DNA of 64,000 bases from Bacillus_BU sp051233475 (GCF_051233475.1 NZ_JBKFGH010000018.1:1-64000), one strand, 5' to 3'; shown: positions 32,859 to 41,741, counted from the first letter of the stretch. Notes: a model not told the origin generated them from the letters alone. Numbers and translations are program-made.

Positions 32859-33842
32859 CTAATATTCGGCAAGTTCGCGCATTGCTTTTTCTACTTTATC
32901 CGGATTGATCATAAAATACTTTTCCATTGTTGGTGCATACGGCATGGCTGGAACATCAGGCCCTGCAAGGCGCTTGATTGGGGCATCCAAGTCAAACAGG
33001 CAATGCTCGGCGATGATGGCTGCCACCTCACTGATTATACTTCCCTCTTTATTATCCTCGGTAATAAGTAACACTTTTCCCGTTTTCGATGCCGCTTCGA
33101 TAATCGCTTCCTGATCAAGAGGATAGACGGTGCGCAAATCTAAAATGTGGGTGGAAATTCCATCATTGGCCAATCGTTCCGCAGCTTGCAAAGCAAAGTG
33201 GACGCATAAGCCATAAGTAATGACCGTAATATCATCACCTTCTCGTTTTACATCAGCCTTCCCGATTGGCAATGTATAGTCTTCATTTGGAACTTCGCCT
33301 TTAATTAACCGGTAGGCTCTTTTATGTTCAAAGAAAAGGACAGGGTCATCATCGCGGATTGCTGCTTTGAGAAGTCCTTTTACATCATAGGGAGTTGAAG
33401 GCATGACTATTTTCAAGCCGGGCTGATTGGCAAATACCGCTTCTACCGATTGGGAATGATAAAGAGCGCCGTGTATTCCGCCGCCATACGGTGCCCGAAT
33501 AACCATTGGACAGTTCCAATCATTATTGGAACGATATCGGATGCGCGCCGCTTCCGAAATAATTTGATTCACCGCAGGCATAATAAAATCAGCAAATTGC
33601 ATTTCCGCAATTGGGCGCATGCCATACATCGCTGCGCCTATCCCAACCCCTGCAATCGCTGATTCGGATAAAGGGGTGTCGATTACTCGTTCTTCACCAA
33701 ACAATTCATAAAGCCCTTGGGTTGCTTTAAAGACCCCACCTTTTTTTCCTACATCTTCACCAAGAACAAAAACCTTTGAATCTCGTTCCATCTCTTCTCG
33801 AATAGCCATTGTTACTGCATCAATATAAGAAATGATCGCCAT
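32859..33842 (-). CDS. bkdAB: Branched-chain keto acid dehydrogenase E1 beta
   Basis: A 327-residue transketolase-fold beta subunit, nearly co-linear with B. subtilis BkdAB. Landmarks are VLGEDVGKKGGVF, the EMQFADFIMPAVNQI segment, APYGGGIHGALYHSQS, and the C-terminal domain with LDLRTVYPLD. It pairs with BkdAA to bind thiamine diphosphate and decarboxylate branched-chain 2-oxo acids. The second of two adjacent ATGs (33842) has better spacing from AAGGGGG. It follows bkdAA by 12 bp. Confidence 0.95.
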   Translation of the reverse strand: MAIISYIDAVTMAIREEMERDSKVFVLGEDVGKKGGVFKATQGLYELFGEERVIDTPLSESAIAGVGIGAAMYGMRPIAEMQFADFIMPAVNQIISEAARIRYRSNNDWNCPMVIRAPYGGGIHGALYHSQSVEAVFANQPGLKIVMPSTPYDVKGLLKAAIRDDDPVLFFEHKRAYRLIKGEVPNEDYTLPIGKADVKREGDDITVITYGLCVHFALQAAERLANDGISTHILDLRTVYPLDQEAIIEAASKTGKVLLITEDNKEGSIISEVAAIIAEHCLFDLDAPIKRLAGPDVPAMPYAPTMEKYFMINPDKVEKAMRELAEY

Positions 33843-33854
33843 CATCGTTCCCCC

Positions 33855-34850
33855 TTACTCTTCGGCATATACATATTTCATTGCATGCTCCGGCTCAGCA
33901 TAGGGAGCATTTTCCGCATAATCTGTCGCTTCATTTACAGTTTTCATAATTCGATCATTAATCTCTTTTTCTAGTTGATCATCGATAATTCCATTTTCCT
34001 TCAAATAAGCACCAAAAGTTAAAATGGGATCCTTCGATTTAGCTTCTGCCACTTCATCCTGTGCCCGATAGCTTCGATCATCATCATCGGAGGAATGGGG
34101 TGTTAAACGATAGGATATGGTTTCAATTAACGTCGGGCCCAGACCGCTACGTCCCCGTTCTGCCGCCATCTTCACGACACGATATACTTCAAGCGGGTCA
34201 TTACCGTCTACCGTAAAACCAGGCATTCCATAACCAATGGCCCGATCAGACACTTTTTCACACGCCAATTGCTTGGAAAGGGGGACGGAAATCGCATATT
34301 TATTATTTTCGCACATAAATATAACAGGAAGTTTGTGAACCCCAGCAAAGTTTGCTCCCTCATGAAAGTCTCCCTGGTTTGAGGAACCTTCACCAAAGGT
34401 TACAAAGGTTACAAGATCCTTTTTCTCCATTTTTCCCGCTAAGGCAACCCCAACGGCATGCGGAACTTGAGTCGTAACCGGAGAAGAACCTGTTACAATT
34501 CGGTTTTTCTTTTGTCCAAAATGCCCTGGCATTTGTCGACCGCCAGAATTCGGATCTTCCGCTTTCGCAAAACCGGACAGCATAATCTCTGTTGTGGTCA
34601 TTCCAAAAGTTAAGACCACACCTAGGTCGCGATAATAAGGTAAAATATAATCTTTGTCTTTATCAAGGGCAAAGGCAGCCCCTACTTGCGCTGCTTCCTG
34701 ACCTTGGCAGGATATAACAAATGGTATTTTGCCAGCTCTATTTAAAAGCCACATCCGTTCATCAATTCGGCGGGCCAACAGCATCGTTTTATACATTTCC
34801 AAAACTTGGTCATCACTTAATCCTAAGGCTTGATGGCGATTTTCACCCAT
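33855..34850 (-). CDS. bkdAA: Branched-chain keto acid dehydrogenase E1 alpha
   Basis: A 331-residue alpha subunit with the thiamine diphosphate motif GEGSSNQGDFHEGANF near 170 and ENNKYAIS closing it. SYRLTPHSSDDDD near 268 is the phosphorylation-loop region of E1 alpha. ATG at 34850 lies seven bases after GGAGG; the ATG two codons up is too close. It catalyses the committed step of branched-chain keto acid oxidation. Product acyl-CoAs prime anteiso and iso fatty acids in Bacillus and feed the catabolism. Confidence 0.95.
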   Translation of the reverse strand: MGENRHQALGLSDDQVLEMYKTMLLARRIDERMWLLNRAGKIPFVISCQGQEAAQVGAAFALDKDKDYILPYYRDLGVVLTFGMTTTEIMLSGFAKAEDPNSGGRQMPGHFGQKKNRIVTGSSPVTTQVPHAVGVALAGKMEKKDLVTFVTFGEGSSNQGDFHEGANFAGVHKLPVIFMCENNKYAISVPLSKQLACEKVSDRAIGYGMPGFTVDGNDPLEVYRVVKMAAERGRSGLGPTLIETISYRLTPHSSDDDDRSYRAQDEVAEAKSKDPILTFGAYLKENGIIDDQLEKEINDRIMKTVNEATDYAENAPYAEPEHAMKYVYAEE

Positions 34851-34946
34851 ATACATACCTCCTATAACGGAATCATTTGAGAGGCTTAAAAACCGCCTCC
34901 CATAAAAAATTACATATTAATGATAAGATAACTTTCACAGTAGAGT

Positions 34947-36368
34947 TTAGGAATGAATCGTCTTTCCATCTACCGCTAATGCTGCCTCAGCCATTGCCTC
35001 TGACAAGGTTGGATGAGGATGAATCGTCTTAGCCACTTCCCAAGGAGTAGCATCTAGCACCATTGCTAGTCCAGCCTCAGATATTAAATTGGTTACATGC
35101 GGCCCAATCATATGGACTCCTAAAATATCATTTGTTGTCTTGTCTGCGACGATTTTAACAAAACCATCTGCTTCTCCAAATACGAGCGCTTTGCCAATAG
35201 CACGGAACGAAAATTTACCGCTCTTAACTTGATATCCTTGATTTACTGCTTCTGCTTCAGTAAAGCCAACACTAGCAACCTCTGGCTTACCATATATACA
35301 TCGGGAAACCTTATTGTAATCGAGCGAGTTTGGCTTAAGCTCAGCCATATGCTCCACCGCGATCATTCCTTCATGTGCTGCCACATGAGCCAACTGCAGG
35401 CCGCCGATCACATCCCCAATCGCATATATATGCGATTCCTTCGTTTGATAAACTGAGTTCGTTTTAATAACTCCTTTTTCAATTTGGATGTCTGTGTTAT
35501 CGAGGCCAAACCCTTCAATATTTGCCTGACGCCCTACTGAAACGAGTAGCTTTTCTGCTGAAAAAACTTTGATCTCGCCATTAATTTCTGCACTTATAGC
35601 CACACCCTCATCCTTTTGCAAGGTATCGGGAAGAACCTTTGCTTTCGTCACCACTTTGATCCTCTTTTTCTTCATTAACCGCTGCATTTCTTTAGAGACT
35701 TCATGGTCTTCGGTTGGAATAATCCGTTCCGCAAATTCAAGAACGGTAACCTCCACTCCGAAATCCGAAAGCATTGAGGCCCATTCAATACCAATCACTC
35801 CGCCGCCAACAATGAGGATCGATTTCGGCAATGACTTAAGTTCTAAAGCTTCATCGGAGGATAAGACAAATGTTCCATCGATATCAAGTCCTGGGAGTGA
35901 GCGGGGGCGAGAGCCTGTTGCAATCAATACATTTTTTGGAATCAGCATTTCATTTTCTTGGCCGTTATTCATTTCAACAGAAATTGTACCCGGCATTGGG
36001 GAAAAAATAGAAGGTCCTAAAATCCGGCCTGTTCCCTCATATACATCAATTTCCCCTTGTTTCATCAGATGTTGAACACCTTTATGAAGCTGGTTAATAA
36101 TTGATGTTTTCCGCTGTTGAACCTTGGTAAAATCTAATGTAATGTCATTGGCAAGCACACCAAACTCTTCACTTCGTTTCATTGTGGAAAAGACCTCAGC
36201 GCTCCTTAGCAGTGCTTTACTTGGAATACAGCCGGAATGAAGGCATGTGCCTCCAAGCTTTGCTTTTTCAACAATCGCTGTTTTTAAACCAAGCTGCGAG
36301 GCTCGAATAGCCGCAACATAACCACCTGTTCCACCGCCTAGTATGACTAAATCATATTCTTGAGCCAA
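34947..36368 (-). CDS. lpdV: Dihydrolipoyl dehydrogenase (E3) of the bkd complex
   Basis: A 473-residue FAD disulfide reductase that reoxidises the lipoyl groups of E2 using NAD+. The FAD motif GGGTGGYVAAIRA is at 12-24 and the redox pair is in GGTCLHSGCIPSK. The NAD motif GGGVIGIEWA is central, and the C-terminal HPHPTLSE holds the catalytic His. TTG at 36368 follows AGAGGAGG; the open frame extends further up into the buk gene without support. Operon position between buk and bkdAA matches B. subtilis lpdV. Confidence 0.95.
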   Translation of the reverse strand: MAQEYDLVILGGGTGGYVAAIRASQLGLKTAIVEKAKLGGTCLHSGCIPSKALLRSAEVFSTMKRSEEFGVLANDITLDFTKVQQRKTSIINQLHKGVQHLMKQGEIDVYEGTGRILGPSIFSPMPGTISVEMNNGQENEMLIPKNVLIATGSRPRSLPGLDIDGTFVLSSDEALELKSLPKSILIVGGGVIGIEWASMLSDFGVEVTVLEFAERIIPTEDHEVSKEMQRLMKKKRIKVVTKAKVLPDTLQKDEGVAISAEINGEIKVFSAEKLLVSVGRQANIEGFGLDNTDIQIEKGVIKTNSVYQTKESHIYAIGDVIGGLQLAHVAAHEGMIAVEHMAELKPNSLDYNKVSRCIYGKPEVASVGFTEAEAVNQGYQVKSGKFSFRAIGKALVFGEADGFVKIVADKTTNDILGVHMIGPHVTNLISEAGLAMVLDATPWEVAKTIHPHPTLSEAMAEAALAVDGKTIHS

Positions 36369-36381
36369 TTTTCTTCCTCCT

Positions 36382-37494
36382 CTAACGGTACTGTATACTT
36401 GTTTCAAGCTCCCCGGGATATACTTGGGCTTCTTCTTCGCCTCGCAAAACACGTAAACCGCCCTCAGCTAAGGACTTTAATTCGTCTTCACCTGGCTCAA
36501 TATACACATTAGCAATCCAGTTGACCCGTTTTGTAATATCGGCAACAAAGCTCTTTCCATAAGCTAGTCCGCCGGTTAGAATAATCCCATCTACCCTTCC
36601 GGCTAATACAGTGCTTGCTGCACCGATTTCCTTTGCTATTTGGTAAGCCATAGCTGAATAAATTAATTTTGCTTTTTCATTACCATTCATAATCATTTTT
36701 TCTACTTTTAATGCATCATTTGTCCCTAAATATCCTACTAATCCACTTTGACCAACAAGTTCCTTCATTAATTCAGCTTGGGTCAGTTTTCCGGAGTAAC
36801 AAAGAGCAACTAAGTCTCCAAACGGCAGGGTACCTGCACGCTCAGGACTAAACGGTCCATCCCCATGAAGTCCATTATTAACATCGATCACTCTGCCTTC
36901 CTTATGAGCCCCGACGGTAATCCCACCGCCCATATGGGTAACGATAAGATTTAATTCTTCATATTTTTTGTTTAGTTTTTTTGCAATTCTTCTGGCTACT
37001 GCCTTTTGATTTAAAGCATGAAATATACTTTTTCTTTCAAATAGTGGATTACCGGAAATACGGGCAAGCGGTTCGAGTTCATCTACGACAACCGGGTCAA
37101 CGATAAAGGCTGGAATATTTAATCCTGTTGCAATTTCATAAGCAAGGATTCCCCCTAAATTAGATGCATGCTGTCCGGCATAACCTTTTTTAAGGTCTTC
37201 AAGCATAGCTGAACAAACCTTGTACGTTCCACCTTTAATGGGCCGTAATAAACCACCCCGACCGCAAACAGCAGCAAGCTTAGAAATATTGATCCCTTCA
37301 TAGTCCAATGTCTCCAATATCGTCTGCTTTCGAAATTCATATTGTTCAAAAACGGTTGAAAATGTTTGAATTAATTCTGATTCATGATGAATCGATTTTT
37401 CAAATAAGGGAATATCATTATCGAAAACACCTATTTTGGTTGATGTTGAGCCTGGGTTGATGACAAGAATTCGATATTCTTGGTCATGAATCAT
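36382..37494 (-). CDS. buk: Butyrate kinase (branched-chain acyl kinase)
   Basis: A 370-residue acetate/butyrate kinase-family enzyme. The first phosphate-binding motif is INPGSTSTKIGVFD near 11-24, a second is VTHMGGGITVGAH near 188, and GILAYE and ILTGGLAYG lie in between and after. With Ptb it converts branched acyl-CoA to free acid and ATP. ATG at 37494 follows AGGAGG. In B. subtilis bcd precedes this gene; here ptb is 102 bp upstream with no room for bcd. Confidence 0.95.
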   Translation of the reverse strand: MIHDQEYRILVINPGSTSTKIGVFDNDIPLFEKSIHHESELIQTFSTVFEQYEFRKQTILETLDYEGINISKLAAVCGRGGLLRPIKGGTYKVCSAMLEDLKKGYAGQHASNLGGILAYEIATGLNIPAFIVDPVVVDELEPLARISGNPLFERKSIFHALNQKAVARRIAKKLNKKYEELNLIVTHMGGGITVGAHKEGRVIDVNNGLHGDGPFSPERAGTLPFGDLVALCYSGKLTQAELMKELVGQSGLVGYLGTNDALKVEKMIMNGNEKAKLIYSAMAYQIAKEIGAASTVLAGRVDGIILTGGLAYGKSFVADITKRVNWIANVYIEPGEDELKSLAEGGLRVLRGEEEAQVYPGELETSIQYR

Positions 37495-37596
37495 AGGTAC
37501 CTCCTGTAAACAAAAAAATCTCCGTTTGATTTCTAATATTAGTGGGGCATCTTAACTAAATTTAATAAGTTGTTTGTAAAAATAGGACTTACTTAA

Positions 37597-38523
37597 TTAA
37601 TAACTAGTTTGCTTCAACTTACTGTCTTGGACGCAGCATAGGGCAAGGGCTAGTGAATAAAGTTTACTTTCGGCACTATCTGCTCTTGAAGTTAAAACGA
37701 TCGGTGCTTTAGCACCCGCAATAATAGCTCCAACTTTGGCCTGTGCAAAATAAACGAGTGATTTATAGAGGATATTACCAGCTTCGATGTTCGGGACGAG
37801 CAGTATATCTGCATTACCGGCAACTTCGCCATCTATTCGTTTATGGTTGGCTGCAAATGCTGAAATAGCATTATCAAGTCCAAGTGGACCATCAATGACA
37901 CAGCCTTCAATTTGTCCCCGTTTACTCATTAAGGTTAATGCAGCAGCATCAATTGTGGCTTGCATATTTGAATTAACCATTTCGACTGCAGATAGTGCTG
38001 CAACTCTTGGAAAAACCATTCCGATTTTTTTTGCAACGGCAACAGCATTTCTTACGATTTGCGCTTTTTGATCAAGATCAGGTGCGATATTCATTGCAGC
38101 ATCGGTAATAATCAACAGGCGGTCAAACTCAGGAATCTCAAATATTGAAATATGGGACAATACATTCCCTGTTCTAAGACCATTTTCTTTGCTTAAAACA
38201 GCCTTTAACAACGTTGCTGTAGGGAGGTTTCCCTTCATTAGAACATCAGCTTCAAAAAACTTAACAGCTTTCACAGCATGATCCGCTGCCAATTCCTTTG
38301 TATAAGCATGAATAATCTTTAAATTTTCGTGCCGAACCATCTCTGGATGTCGTTCATTGATAATCGTTAATATCTCTTCTCTGTTTCCAAAAAGAAGAAA
38401 CTTCGCAAAATTTAGCTTGATTGCTTCAACAACAGCTTCAATTACTTCAACATCCTCAGCCGCTGCAACAGCTACAGTCCTGTTGCCATCCTCAGCAGCT
38501 TGCTCTATATATGACTGCAACAT
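37597..38523 (-). CDS. ptb: Phosphate butyryltransferase
   Basis: A 308-residue phosphotransacylase moving acyl groups from CoA to phosphate. Landmarks include VAAAEDVEVIEAV at the start, ADVLMKGNLPTA, and the C-terminal GAIIAGAKAPIVLTSRADS. First gene after the sigma-54 promoter. Of adjacent GTG and ATG codons I use the ATG at 38523, although no strong ribosome site is seen (AAGGGA lies 13 bases away). Substrate range in Bacillus covers isobutyryl and isovaleryl groups. The gene next to it is buk, not bcd. Confidence 0.93.
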   Translation of the reverse strand: MLQSYIEQAAEDGNRTVAVAAAEDVEVIEAVVEAIKLNFAKFLLFGNREEILTIINERHPEMVRHENLKIIHAYTKELAADHAVKAVKFFEADVLMKGNLPTATLLKAVLSKENGLRTGNVLSHISIFEIPEFDRLLIITDAAMNIAPDLDQKAQIVRNAVAVAKKIGMVFPRVAALSAVEMVNSNMQATIDAAALTLMSKRGQIEGCVIDGPLGLDNAISAFAANHKRIDGEVAGNADILLVPNIEAGNILYKSLVYFAQAKVGAIIAGAKAPIVLTSRADSAESKLYSLALALCCVQDSKLKQTSY

Positions 38524-38573
38524 CACTTAGATCACAATCCCTTCAAATAAAAGCTAAACTTTATATAATACGT

Positions 38574-38589
38574 TGCAAGAAATGTGCCA
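38574..38589 (-). promoter_or_regulatory. Sigma-54 promoter of the ptb-bkd operon
   Basis: Minus strand TGGCAC (38584-38589), 5 bases, TTGCA (38574-38578): a full match to the -24/-12 consensus. The predicted start is near 38562. Confidence 0.92.
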
Positions 38590-38631
38590 AATAAAACATT
38601 AATAAATAAAACGATTTCAAGCCTTTCACCT

Positions 38632-38662
38632 GCAAATTATTGCAAAACGCGCAAAATATTGC
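38632..38662 (-). promoter_or_regulatory. Likely BkdR upstream activating sites
   Basis: Two palindromes, GCAAATTATTGC (38632-38643) and GCAAAATATTGC (38651-38662), share GCAA-N4-TTGC and are 19 bp apart. They lie about 50 and 70 bp upstream of the -24 element, where an enhancer-binding protein would sit. Confidence 0.65.
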
Positions 38663-38670
38663 CTGCAAAA

Positions 38671-40038
38671 TTATTCAATCTGATATTTTTTTAACTTATA
38701 ATACAAATTCCTAACCGACAAGGCTAACGCCTTAGCTGTTTGGGTTTTGTTTCCACTGAATTTTTCCAGTGTGTGTTTAATAATACTTTCTTCAAACTGA
38801 TCAATCATCGTTGCCAACGGCTTTATTTCATGGGAAATATTCATTTCCCTAGTTGCTATTTGAGAATCAGTTGGGCTTTTCAATTCTGGCAAATGATTCA
38901 GATCAATAAGGGTTTCATTATTCTTCATAAAAATAATCGCCCGTTCAAGGATGTTTTCGAGTTCCCTAACGTTTCCGGGCCATTCATAATTCAGTAACCG
39001 TTTTAAAGCAAGATTTGAGACTCCTTCTATATTACGACCGTACTCTTGATTAATTTTTTGAATCAAAAAATTACATAGCCCTGGAATATCCTCTTTCCTT
39101 TTCCGCAAAGGAGGAATTTGAATCGGCATTCGGTTGAGCCGGTAGTATAAGTCTTCCCTAAAAGTTCCGTGAGCAATGCCTTTTTCCAAATTAACATTAG
39201 TCGCTGCAATGATTCGGACATTGATTGTAATTGGCTTAGTGCCTCCTACTCTAACGATTTCACGCTCTTGTAATACTCTTAAAAGCTTTGCCTGAGTATT
39301 GGCCGATAATTCCCCTATTTCATCAAGAAAGATGCTTCCATTATTGGCTTCTTCAAATAAACCCCTTTTCCCTCCACGCTTTGCTCCCGAGAACGCTCCT
39401 TCATCATAGCCGAACAGTTCACTTTCTAATAAGGATTCTGTCAAAGCAGCACAGTTTACACGGAGGAATTTGTTGTATTTACGGTCACTTGCATTATGAA
39501 TGGCATGGGCAAAAAGTTCTTTCCCAGTCCCGGATTCGCCTCGTAATAAAACCGTTACCGGAGTTTTAGCAGCTAGTTTTGCTTGCTCAATCGCAATTCT
39601 CATTTCATCGGAATGCCCAATAATATCAACAAAGGAATATTTTGCTTCTAACGTTCTGATGATTTGACGGGCCCGATGAAGCTCTTGGGTTAAATTTTGA
39701 ATTTCGGATACGTCATGGATAACACCAACACTCCCCTTAAGGATCCCGTTAACAATAATTGGTGCTACATTGACAATAACTTCTCTTTTTTTCGGTCCAA
39801 CACGCATCCTTACTCCTCGAACAGGTCTTCTTGTTTTCAAAACTTGCATATGCATACTGTCACCTTCAGAAATATCGGCAGTTGCAGGCTGACCAATTAC
39901 TTGATCTTCCGATAATCCGGTAATTCTCGTATAGGCAGGATTAATCATTAATCCACGACCATATTCATCAACAACTGAAATAGCTTCTTCACTACATTGA
40001 ATGATTGCTTCCAGCATCGTCTCTAATTCAGATTGCAT
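38671..40038 (-). CDS. bkdR: Sigma-54-dependent activator BkdR
   Basis: A 455-residue enhancer-binding protein. An N-terminal PAS domain covers about 5-110. The AAA+ domain has Walker A GESGTGKE (167-174) and the sigma-54 contact loop GAFSGA (214-219), with Ser in place of the usual Thr. A Fis-type helix-turn-helix ends the protein (about 430-453, TQTAKALALSVRNLYYKL). As I recall the B. subtilis protein is near 690 residues, so this one lacks an N-terminal sensory part. It lies directly upstream of its target promoter. The PAS domain may sense a branched-chain metabolite. Confidence 0.9.
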   Translation of the reverse strand: MQSELETMLEAIIQCSEEAISVVDEYGRGLMINPAYTRITGLSEDQVIGQPATADISEGDSMHMQVLKTRRPVRGVRMRVGPKKREVIVNVAPIIVNGILKGSVGVIHDVSEIQNLTQELHRARQIIRTLEAKYSFVDIIGHSDEMRIAIEQAKLAAKTPVTVLLRGESGTGKELFAHAIHNASDRKYNKFLRVNCAALTESLLESELFGYDEGAFSGAKRGGKRGLFEEANNGSIFLDEIGELSANTQAKLLRVLQEREIVRVGGTKPITINVRIIAATNVNLEKGIAHGTFREDLYYRLNRMPIQIPPLRKRKEDIPGLCNFLIQKINQEYGRNIEGVSNLALKRLLNYEWPGNVRELENILERAIIFMKNNETLIDLNHLPELKSPTDSQIATREMNISHEIKPLATMIDQFEESIIKHTLEKFSGNKTQTAKALALSVRNLYYKLKKYQIE

Positions 40039-40205
40039 TATTCCTCCTCCTATTCTTCATAGAAATGTTTTTCATGGTTATACGATCGAATCGCGCAGTT
40101 TTTTTCATGGTATATATTTCATTATAAAGGATGCAGATGCCTTGACAAATAAACAATTTGAATTATGATTTGGGTGAAGGTAAAACTTGTGAAGGGATAC
40201 AGGTT

Positions 40206-40451
40206 ATGGATCGAATTGTTGCACTTATCATTATGGTAATTCCCGGGGTCATTTCTGCATTTGGAGTTAAGCTTATGCGGGATATGGTATTTGGAAAATT
40301 AATGGAGCCCATTCCATCATTATGGTTACAATTTTTAATTGGATTTTTGGCTTTTTTACTCGGGTTAGGTTTTATTGCTGGCTTCATCCTTCATCGAGAT
40401 CGCAAACGCAACAAAGTTCAAGTAAGATTTCAAAAAAAAGAAAGGCCATAA
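40206..40451 (+). CDS. yqzF: YqzF-like DUF2627 membrane protein
   Basis: An 81-residue protein with two hydrophobic helices (about 4-22 and 38-60) and a basic C-terminal tail (HRDRKRNK, then KKERP). This fits the DUF2627 family of small Bacillus membrane proteins, role unknown. ATG at 40206 follows AAGGGATACAGG; a longer frame adds 16 residues with no ribosome site. It is divergent from bkdR and between it and the glycerophosphodiesterase gene, as in B. subtilis. Confidence 0.85.
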   Translation: MDRIVALIIMVIPGVISAFGVKLMRDMVFGKLMEPIPSLWLQFLIGFLAFLLGLGFIAGFILHRDRKRNKVQVRFQKKERP

Positions 40452-40496
40452 GTTTAACGGGTTTTGTTGCCTAAACGCAACGATAAAAATGCCAAT

Positions 40497-40542
40497 AAAA
40501 AATGACTAACAAATTGAGCTGGTAATTTGTTAGTCATTTTTT
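40497..40542 (+). terminator. yqzF terminator
   Basis: A perfect 19-bp stem (40497-40515 with 40524-40542) with A and T runs at its base; it can act on both strands. Confidence 0.9.
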
Positions 40543-40629
40543 ATTGATATTGCAATGGGTTGAGTCAATTTATGCCTTAATTAGTGCATGAAACCGATCC
40601 ATTAATTCGCAGGTATCCAATCAATTTTG

Positions 40630-40815
40630 GTGGCGGACATCAGATCCGTTATTTTCACAAAAAAGGGTGTTTTGATAGGCTACGCGGACATCAGGTTCGC
40701 TATTTGATCATAAATTGGCTTTTTTCAGTGGTTTTTATGTAAATAAGGGATCCTGTGTCCTCATAAGTCCAAAAAAAGGTGATTTTATCAAAATAAGGGC
40801 CTCTATGTCCGTTCA
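40630..40815. repeat. Four-unit array, 50-51 bp period, half inverted
   Basis: Two forward units, GCGGACATCAGATCCGTTATTT (40633) and GCGGACATCAGGTTCGCTATTTG (40684), are 51 bp apart. Two inverted units, AAATAAGGGATCCTGTGTCC (40741) and AAATAAGGGCCTCTATGTCC (40791), are 50 bp apart. Forward units hold CGGA-N7-TCCG or GCGGAC-N5-GTTCGC palindromes. The rest of the 40543-40887 gap shows no gene. It lies between the 3' ends of yqzF and the glycerophosphodiesterase gene. Confidence 0.8.
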
Positions 40816-40887
40816 ATTACCTAGTTGACATTTTTTATGCAAATTCACCCTGCGCTGCGATAGGAAACAGAACACTTTACATCATCA

Positions 40888-41616
40888 CTAAGCATATAAA
40901 TTTCGAATGGCAATGGCCTTGAACGGGTCATCGGTAATCACTGCCGTGCAGCCCATTTCATAAAGGCGTTTCAGGGAGGCGTCCTTGTTTACTGTATAGG
41001 GCCTAACGGCCACTCCGTTTTCAATCGATAGTTTAAAAACGTCCTCAAGTCCGCGATAATATTTCGGATGAATCCCCCGAGCATGGATTGACTTTGCATA
41101 AATCCAAGGCATGTATAACGATTCAGACAGTAATGGTGCTGTTTCAATCTCTGGTGCAATACGGTAAGAGTAAACAATGCTGTAATGGTTAAACGAGGAG
41201 ATAATGATCCGTTTTTCTAGCTTATATCTTCTAATTAACGAAATCACCTTTTCTTCCATTCCAGCATACGGAATAATTCCATTCTTTAATTCAATATTGC
41301 AGATTAGCCGATTAGAATTCATCCATTCAAATACTTCTTCCAGGGATGGAATAGGGGTTTTTTGGAACCATTTTTTGAATTTGTAGCCAGCATTATATTT
41401 TTTCAAATCCTTGTATGTATGATCCTTAACAAATCCTATCCCATCTGTGGTCCGGTTTATTTTTTCATCATGAATAACCACTAGTTGTCCGTCCTTGGTC
41501 ATTTGGACGTCTAATTCTAACCCATCTGCTCCTGCCCTTTCCGCTTCCATAAAGGCTCTCATCGTATTTTCTGGGTTTAACACAGAATAACCACGGTGTG
41601 CAAAAATTAATGTCAT
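40888..41616 (-). CDS. yqiK: Glycerophosphodiester phosphodiesterase (YqiK-like)
   Basis: A 242-residue GDPD-family enzyme. The catalytic TIM-barrel motifs are complete: AHRGYSVLNPENTMRAF at the start, ELDVQMTKDG with the metal-binding Glu and Asp, and VIHDEKINRTTDG with the second His. LICNIELKNG follows. It hydrolyses glycerophosphodiesters to glycerol-3-phosphate. No signal peptide, so it acts in the cytoplasm. It lies downstream of spo0A, as in B. subtilis. Confidence 0.92.
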   Translation of the reverse strand: MTLIFAHRGYSVLNPENTMRAFMEAERAGADGLELDVQMTKDGQLVVIHDEKINRTTDGIGFVKDHTYKDLKKYNAGYKFKKWFQKTPIPSLEEVFEWMNSNRLICNIELKNGIIPYAGMEEKVISLIRRYKLEKRIIISSFNHYSIVYSYRIAPEIETAPLLSESLYMPWIYAKSIHARGIHPKYYRGLEDVFKLSIENGVAVRPYTVNKDASLKRLYEMGCTAVITDDPFKAIAIRNLYA

Positions 41617-41650
41617 TAACTCACCGCTCCTTTATTAGAAGTTAACAAGT

Positions 41651-41736
41651 AAAGGGCCCACCCTCCGAACCACAATATTTGAAACCAAAAACAAGTTATG
41701 GTATCTATATTGATGTGCACGGAGTTGGACCCCTTA
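41651..41736 (-). terminator. Long inverted repeat after spo0A
   Basis: AAAGGGCCCACCCTCCG (41651-41667) is largely complementary to CGGAGTTGGACCCCTTA (41720-41736) across 52 bases. It begins 6 bp past the spo0A stop. It lacks a good T tract, so it may be a structured 3' end rather than a simple terminator. Confidence 0.4.
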
Positions 41737-41741
41737 AATTA

